Source: Ridgeia piscesae | Taxonomy: Eukaryota; Annelida; Polychaeta; Sabellida; Siboglinidae | Assembly (NCBI GenBank): GCA_025642075.2 | Contig: JAODUO010000188.1 | Coordinates: forward strand, 216,001-280,000 | DNA: 64,000 bases | Direction: 5' to 3' | Part shown: piece after piece, positions 58,892 through 64,000 of the stretch | Layout of the letters: every line of letters begins with the position of its first letter | Position numbering within the stretch: position 1 is the stretch's first letter | Translations under genes and position numbers: made by a program | The notes under the pieces: generated by a model | Told to the model about the DNA's origin: nothing | Database searches by the model: none | What the model saw: only the letters and a program-made list of their open reading frames with translations

Positions 58892-59992
58892 GTAAGCCTA
58901 CCCGGACAATTTGTTAAAGGGAGATCGAGCGTCTTCTGTTTTCGTATTGATTTTTAATGTGCAGTTATATTATACATTGTAAATTACATCAAGTATAATG
59001 TACTGTAAACGAATCAACTTTAGAATTTAACGTTCAATGTTTATAATAATCGCAGCGCTGTCATTCCAATCATCGCGTTGTCACTCAAACTCCCGAATAG
59101 GGAGCTCGGATAATTCCCCGGAAGATCGCTACCCAAAGAGGACTTACCTAATATTTCCAAAGACAACACTACGCTATCAATGTGGCGTTAGCCTTTCACA
59201 CCGACGATCCTTCTGGGGGTAAACACTTGATTCATCACGAAGCATAACACTTCACCAACTAAAAAACGGGGTTCGTTAAAACATATCTGGGCTGTCGGTA
59301 CAACCCAACACATTTAATTTATAACATTATTGTGCAATAGAAAACAGAATGCACACTGCCTTTAACCTGTTTCATAATTACACTCACTCCCGCTAGGTCC
59401 AATACGGCGTGGACACAGTCTAGGTCTTACGATTTTCGGACAATCACTGACCGAGGCGTGAAGTTCAAGTGGGTTCACAAATGTGGATTACGATTAATTG
59501 AAATAACAACCCGTGTGGTGATGTAACGTCGCAGCAAAGATTTGTATGTGGCTTACTTTAATCTGTTCGTCGTGTCAATGATTGGCCATGTGGCAATAAC
59601 TGTTTAATACAATAGGCGGCGCCACTGGGTTTCGGGAGTGGACTAGCAGGACCACGGTTAATTAAACGGGCCTGAACCAAATGAAGGGAACTGTTGTTTA
59701 CTCATGGTCGAGTGCGTGCTGATTCCGCAAGCCCGAGACGACGACAAATGCAAGCGGAAGTTGAAACATTCACAAATATACAACGTTAGTCTCTCTTAAC
59801 TGATTCTCGCTCGGCTGCATAAGTTCGCCAAGGAGACAATCTTGTCACCTAGCGGGCTTTCCAGTTTTATCCGTGTGCTGCCACATCACAGGGCCAGGCT
59901 AATCGAGACTAATCCTGCTATAATTCCTGCGTCATAAACAAATGCATATTGGTATTTATCTTTATTGTTGTGTGAATATAAGTAAAATGTTG
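58892..59992. other. Putative intron 1 of the plus-strand gene, up to the LTR element
   Basis: Unique DNA, moderately rich in CpG. No further exon is supported. Confidence 0.4.
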
Positions 59993-60813
59993 TGTCAAGG
60001 ACGAGAAACTCGAGCAGTCAGTTTACAATTCATCTTTATTTCACACGAGGAAAGCAAAACAAGACCCTGTCCACCGTCACGACGACAGGAACACATGCTT
60101 CTACTGCCAAATCATCAGTGCAGCAATCATGCAAAGCAACTTCTCACTTCCCACTGGAAACACAGCCTCGTGGCTCGGTCATTGCTTGCTCTCCCACTCC
60201 CCCAAATCCCGCTATTATCCCGCCGATCAAACTGCAGTGACACCTATTGTCACTGTTAATTAACTCTAACCATTAATCACCAGGTGGAGTCACCGATTAC
60301 TAAACAAAATAAATTCACAAAATGCATATAATATAATAGCGTCATGGCGGTCCATGACATCTGCCCCAGTTTTGTCTGTGTCCGTCCACGGATTATACCA
60401 ACACCAAACACTTGTAACCCAAAGGCCTCACAATAGACACAGTAAGAATAAAAAGACAGTAATACACACGACTACATTCACTGGTTGGTGCGGGCAACCC
60501 CTGTCTCCACCTGGAGCAAACCCCATTACGCTTTCATAGCATCGAATATAAAGGTTATAAATAAGGTTTAAACAAAAATAAAAAATAGCAAAATTAAACA
60601 CAGTAAATGATGCGGGCGACCCCTGTCTCCATATGGAGCAAATATCGTAACCATTTTCACACTACCTTTAAAAGTAAACTTTTCCCTGGACCACATCTCA
60701 ACCAGCACTCCTCAGTGCCACAACAAATATTATGTAAATTTACCTTAGCCTGGGAAACAATGCTAGACATACGGGCAGGGCAACACACAGCAGCCAAAGG
60801 TAGAGGAAACCCA
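59993..60813 (-). repeat. 3' LTR of the retroelement (minimum extent)
   Basis: It aligns with 63186-64000. The outer limit in the element's 5' direction cannot be set because the other copy is cut; the LTR may extend to about 60950. Inside are related sub-repeats around GGGCAACCCCTGTCTCCAC. Confidence 0.8.
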
Positions 60814-60982
60814 TGTCCCGCTAGTGCAGGCAACTACCTTGGCTCTGTGGCAGCATGTGGCGCCACCTACCCAAAGATATATACCGGACCAACACAATGC
60901 CCCATGATAGAGGGAAACGCCTGTCCTGTTCATACAGGCAACTAACATGGTCACTGTGTTCAGGAGATATACCGACCCATAT

Positions 60983-61516
60983 CTACAGGCATGCAGAGTC
61001 GTGCGACTTCCTGCACCAACGGTACGCGTGGGCCTTGTTGCCAACTAGATTATGTGGTTGTCTCCACGCAGCCAACCAATGCCGATGTTTTCTGCTCACA
61101 GTCAACTCGCACCTCTCATATTCCAGCCTCTCCGCCTGGCTTTGGAAGAGCTCCACATCCCCTCGAGTGGCCTCACATGGACAAACTGTGGCCTCTCTTT
61201 TTCTGCTGACAGTGGACATATGGCCCTGCAGCTCTGCCACCTGCTTGCAGAACTGGAATTTCTGCTCAGTGAGCTCCTCCAAGTGCTCGCGCATCTCCCC
61301 GAGTTGCTTCACCAGGGCTCCACATTCAACCTGGTTGCCCTTCACCTGGTTAATTAGTTGAGCATTCTTGCTGCTGGCCACCACCGCATCAGCCCTGGCT
61401 ACTTCCACAGAGAATCTCAATGTTGTGATTTCCACATTGTGTGCTTTGTTCAACCTCGCAGCTAACCCCAAGTTCTCATTTGCTACCATGTGCAGTTCCT
61501 CCCCCTGCACCCTCAT
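60983..61516 (-). CDS. Coiled-coil-like frame inside the LTR element
   Basis: A 177-codon frame between the zinc knuckles and the 3' LTR. It is rich in Glu, Leu, Gln, Lys and Ala with heptad-like spacing (LVKQLGEMREHLEELTEQKF, KQVAELQGHM), suggesting an alpha-helical coiled coil. More helix-like sequence lies upstream in another frame (about 61630-61550). It is where pol should be and is unlike RT or integrase. It may be a cargo frame, a coiled-coil tail of gag, or partly LTR-derived at its 3' end. Function unknown. Confidence 0.4.
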   Translation of the reverse strand: MRVQGEELHMVANENLGLAARLNKAHNVEITTLRFSVEVARADAVVASSKNAQLINQVKGNQVECGALVKQLGEMREHLEELTEQKFQFCKQVAELQGHMSTVSRKREATVCPCEATRGDVELFQSQAERLEYERCELTVSRKHRHWLAAWRQPHNLVGNKAHAYRWCRKSHDSACL

Positions 61517-61639
61517 CTGCTCCTGGCCAGCCTGTATGGGATACTACCTATTGACGGAGCTGTACCTCCAAGGTCTCTGCCTCCAACAACCTCTCCTCCA
61601 ACTCTACAATCCTCCCTTCTGCTATACCCAATCTCTCTG

Positions 61640-61984
61640 TCACCCCTTAGATAAAGCTCCATCTATCCGATCACTAGCCAGATGTGTCACTTGAGCACGG
61701 CTCTGCTCAGGCCCTCTGCTCCTCACATCTACACACTTCTTCTGCGGGCAATCGCGAATAAAGTGGCCCTCCTGCTTGCAGTGGAAACAGGAGGTACCTC
61801 CGCAATTACATCGCTTGGATGGGGCCCTCTTCTTGGGACATTCTTTGATGAAATGACCCTGTTCCCTACAATAGAAACATGAGCCATCTCGGGGGTTAGT
61901 CCTGGTCGAGCTTGCTTGTCTAGACGGTGCTGCTACCTGAGGATGGCCAGCCAGACTGGGCAACTGGTCTATCACTACCTGCAT
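61640..61984 (-). pseudogene. Gag nucleocapsid with two CCHC zinc knuckles
   Basis: The frame contains CFYCREQGHFIKEC and CFHCKQEGHFIRDC, both C-x2-C-x4-H-x4-C, at about 61879-61747, with a basic Lys/Arg linker between them. This is the RNA-binding nucleocapsid part of gag. It continues the 62407-62003 frame after one TAG, probably a mutated Gln codon (inference). It ends at TGA, and no protease follows. Confidence 0.8.
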
Positions 61985-62002
61985 TTGTCCAGCAGTCTGG
62001 CT

Positions 62003-62758
62003 CTATTGTGATTCCAGCTTCATCACTTGCTTTTGCAGCTCTTGCGGCATCTGCGCTATCTCTAGAAGTCTAGAATTGACTGGAGACGAATCTCGCCCTT
62101 GCCTGGCACCAGGTTGTTCTTCATCAAGCAGACGGAGGGCCTCATTTCGCATATGGTGAAACGGCTTGTCTGCAGAGTGTAGAACAATCCGCCTCAGCTC
62201 TTGGCGTACGGACTGCTCCTGAACACCCTCGATAAACTGATACTTCAGAGCAGTGTCTCGCAGAAGGGCCAATGCCCGATGCTCTGCTTCACTGGCTGCT
62301 GCTTTCTCCATTCGGTTGCGCAGTCCCATGAGCACTCTGCTGTATTCAGCCAGAGTGTCCCAATTTAACTGCACTCCAGCATGGAACTCTGTGCTCAAAG
62401 AATGCATTGTTTCGGAATTTCAGCAATGCAATTTCAGCAATGCCATCCAATGCATCATAATCATACTGCACCATGTCGGGGTGGCACAGAACTTCCTCTC
62501 TCGCACACCCTCCTAAATGGTCTAGAAGTACCACTGCCCTAACTGTATCGTTTACCCTGCCTGACGTGCATACGCATCAAACTGGTCCAACCACTCAACC
62601 AGAGTTGGATCACCAGCAGTTATAGGGTAACCCATAAATTTAGCCAGCTTAATTGTTGGAGCAGGTGGGGCCCTAAATTGCTTAAGGACACCAGCCAATG
62701 TTGCTGCTAAACCCGCGTTTGACTGTGCAATTAACGCTGCAATTTGTTCATCAGTCAT
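62003..62758 (-). pseudogene. Decayed gag (capsid-like) of the LTR element
   Basis: It starts at ATG 62758 (MTDEQIAALIAQSNAG) and continues in three successive frames to 62003, with breaks near 62550 (consistent with one lost base) and near 62400. Conserved-looking pieces include FMGYPITAGDPTLVEWLDQF and LKYQFIEGVQEQSVRQEL, typical of Ty3/gypsy-like gag helices. A TAG then separates it from the zinc-knuckle frame, which is in the same frame. A perfect 14-bp tandem duplication lies at 62416-62443. Confidence 0.7.
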
Positions 62759-63165
62759 GTTGACGGAAAGAAGTGACAAGCTAATTAAAAGATCAAACAC
62801 ATTTTGAAGATTGGTATTAACTCATAGAGGTGTGGCTGAACAGGTCCAACACACATCAGAATATCAAATTACAGACTAACTTACAATATAAACCATTAAC
62901 AAACATAAACAATCTAACCAAATGTGGTTACAATATGACACACATGTAACTGATAATCATTCACCAACTGACATACGTCCACTGCATACAGCTGCAACTT
63001 TGATGAGTGCGAACGATAACACTATATAATATACAACATGTACTGTATAACTGCAGCACCTGTACCACTACACAATAAACATACACAACCAATTACAACG
63101 TAGCTCACCATGAACTACAGGGCTGTGCGACAGGGTCTTTTTCTTTCGGACTTGTTGATGGGCGA
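62759..63165 (-). other. Leader of the LTR element between primer site and gag
   Basis: About 400 bp without an open frame, expected to hold packaging signals. Nothing specific can be recognised. Confidence 0.5.
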
Positions 63166-63183
63166 TCCCACTTCCGGACACCA
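63166..63183 (-). promoter_or_regulatory. Primer binding site, Leu-tRNA-like
   Basis: Two bases inside the 5' LTR end, the minus strand reads TGGTGTCCGGAAGTGGGA, which starts with TGG and could pair with a tRNA 3' end ending CCA. The pattern TGGTGTCxGAAGTGGGAT is that of tRNA-Leu primers (established for several Ty3-type elements). The exact tRNA is inference. Confidence 0.6.
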
Positions 63184-63185
63184 GT

Positions 63186-64000
63186 TGTCAAGGACGAGAA
63201 ACTCGAGCAGTCAGTTTACAATTCATCTTTATTTCACACGAAGAAAGCAAAACAAGACCCTGTCCACCGTCACGACGACAGGAACACATGCTTCTACTGC
63301 CAAATCATCAGTGCAGCAATCATGCAAAGCAACTTCTCACTTCCCACTGGAAACACAGCCTCGTGGCTCGTCTCATTGCTTGCTCTCCCACTCCCCCAAA
63401 TCCCGCTATCATCCAGCCGATCAAATTGCAGTGACACCTATTGTCACTGCTAATTACCTCTAACCATTAATCACCAGGTGGAGTCACCGATTACTACAAA
63501 AAAATCACAAAATGCATATAATATAATAGCGTCATGGCGGTCGATGACATCTGCCCCAGTTTTGTCTGTATCCGTCCACGGATTATACCAACACCAAACA
63601 TTTGTGACCCAAAGGCCTCACTATAGACACAGTAAGAATAAAAAGACAGTAATACACACGACTACACCCACTGGTTGGTGCGGGCAACCCCTGTCTCCAC
63701 CTGGAGCAAACACCATTACGCTTTCATAGCATCGAATGTAAAGTAAATAAGTTTTAAACCAAAATTAAAATATAGCCAAATTAAACACAGTAAATGATGC
63801 GGGCGACCCCTGTCTCCACATGGAGCAAACATCATAACCATTTTCACACTACCTGTAAAAGTAGAATTTCCCCTGGACCACATCTCAACCAGCACTCCTC
63901 AGTGCCACAACAAATATTATGTAAATTTACCTTAGCCTGGGAAACAATGCTAGACATACGGGCAGGGCAACACACAGCAGCCAAAGGTAGAGGAAACCCA
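63186..64000 (-). repeat. 5' LTR of the retroelement (partial, truncated by window)
   Basis: It matches the copy starting at 59993. AATAAA on the minus strand (in TTCATCTTTATTTCACAC, plus strand) lies about 45 bp from the inner end, fitting a U3-R-U5 layout with a short U5. Confidence 0.85.

Larger units (their letters stand above)
59993..64000 (-). mobile_element. LTR retrotransposon, minus strand, no pol, cut by window edge
   Basis: Two long direct repeats start TGTCAAGG on the plus strand (59993 and 63186) and run on for at least 815 bp with a few percent divergence. On the element's strand they end CCTTGACA, so the termini are TG...CA. The interior of about 2.3 kb holds a primer site, a gag-like region, zinc knuckles and a coiled-coil-like frame, all on the minus strand. 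No protease, reverse transcriptase or integrase is seen, so the element depends on other elements. Frames are broken, so this copy is dead. Confidence 0.85.

Noticed and set aside
61368..61694. Plus-strand frames opposite the retroelement's gag and coiled-coil frames
   Set aside because: They are antisense shadows. The zinc knuckles and primer site fix the element on the minus strand.

Overview
The window is animal nuclear DNA: GT-AG introns, long non-coding stretches, microsatellites, a vertebrate-like Golgi enzyme gene and an LTR retrotransposon. A marine invertebrate, perhaps a mollusc, is my guess. The gene content fits Metazoa but does not fix the phylum.

The main content is one complete, intact gene on the minus strand, from the ATG at 53311 to the stop codon at 3168. 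It has 15 coding exons, 1680 coding bases and 559 residues, and I read it as the orthologue of polypeptide N-acetylgalactosaminyltransferase 2 (GALNT2). I rebuilt it by hand. Every junction is GT-AG, all phases agree, and the order is cytosolic tail, membrane anchor, stem, GT27 catalytic domain with DSH, and C-terminal ricin-type lectin.

The introns hold the unusual material. Seven of the 14 carry minisatellites, and each of these introns has its own unrelated unit: 56 and 22 bp (intron 14), 31 bp (intron 13), 18 bp (intron 11), 35 bp (intron 8), 33/35 bp (intron 6), two 48-bp families (intron 4), and 70, 39 and 17 bp (intron 2). Together they make up about a third of the window. Several arrays abut a splice site, and the intron 6 array has copied the 5' splice site itself dozens of times. 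These arrays produce very long open frames (up to about 1700 codons) that are not genes. A stretch at 43566-44228 looks like a base-by-base blend of two different sequences, which suggests an assembly or polishing artefact.

Layout: 1-3167, 3' flank; 3168-29236, exons 15 to 3 with array-filled introns; 29237-52456, the 23-kb intron 2; 52457-53311, exons 2 and 1; 53312-57600, AT-rich intergenic DNA with large composite microsatellites; about 57880-58900, a CpG-rich region with a CRE palindrome and a probable first coding exon of an unidentified plus-strand gene; 59993-64000, a minus-strand LTR element with a decayed gag, two CCHC zinc knuckles and a coiled-coil-like frame but no pol, cut by the window edge. 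A MITE-like element with 19-bp terminal inverted repeats lies in intron 12, and a tRNA-derived SINE head lies in intron 8.
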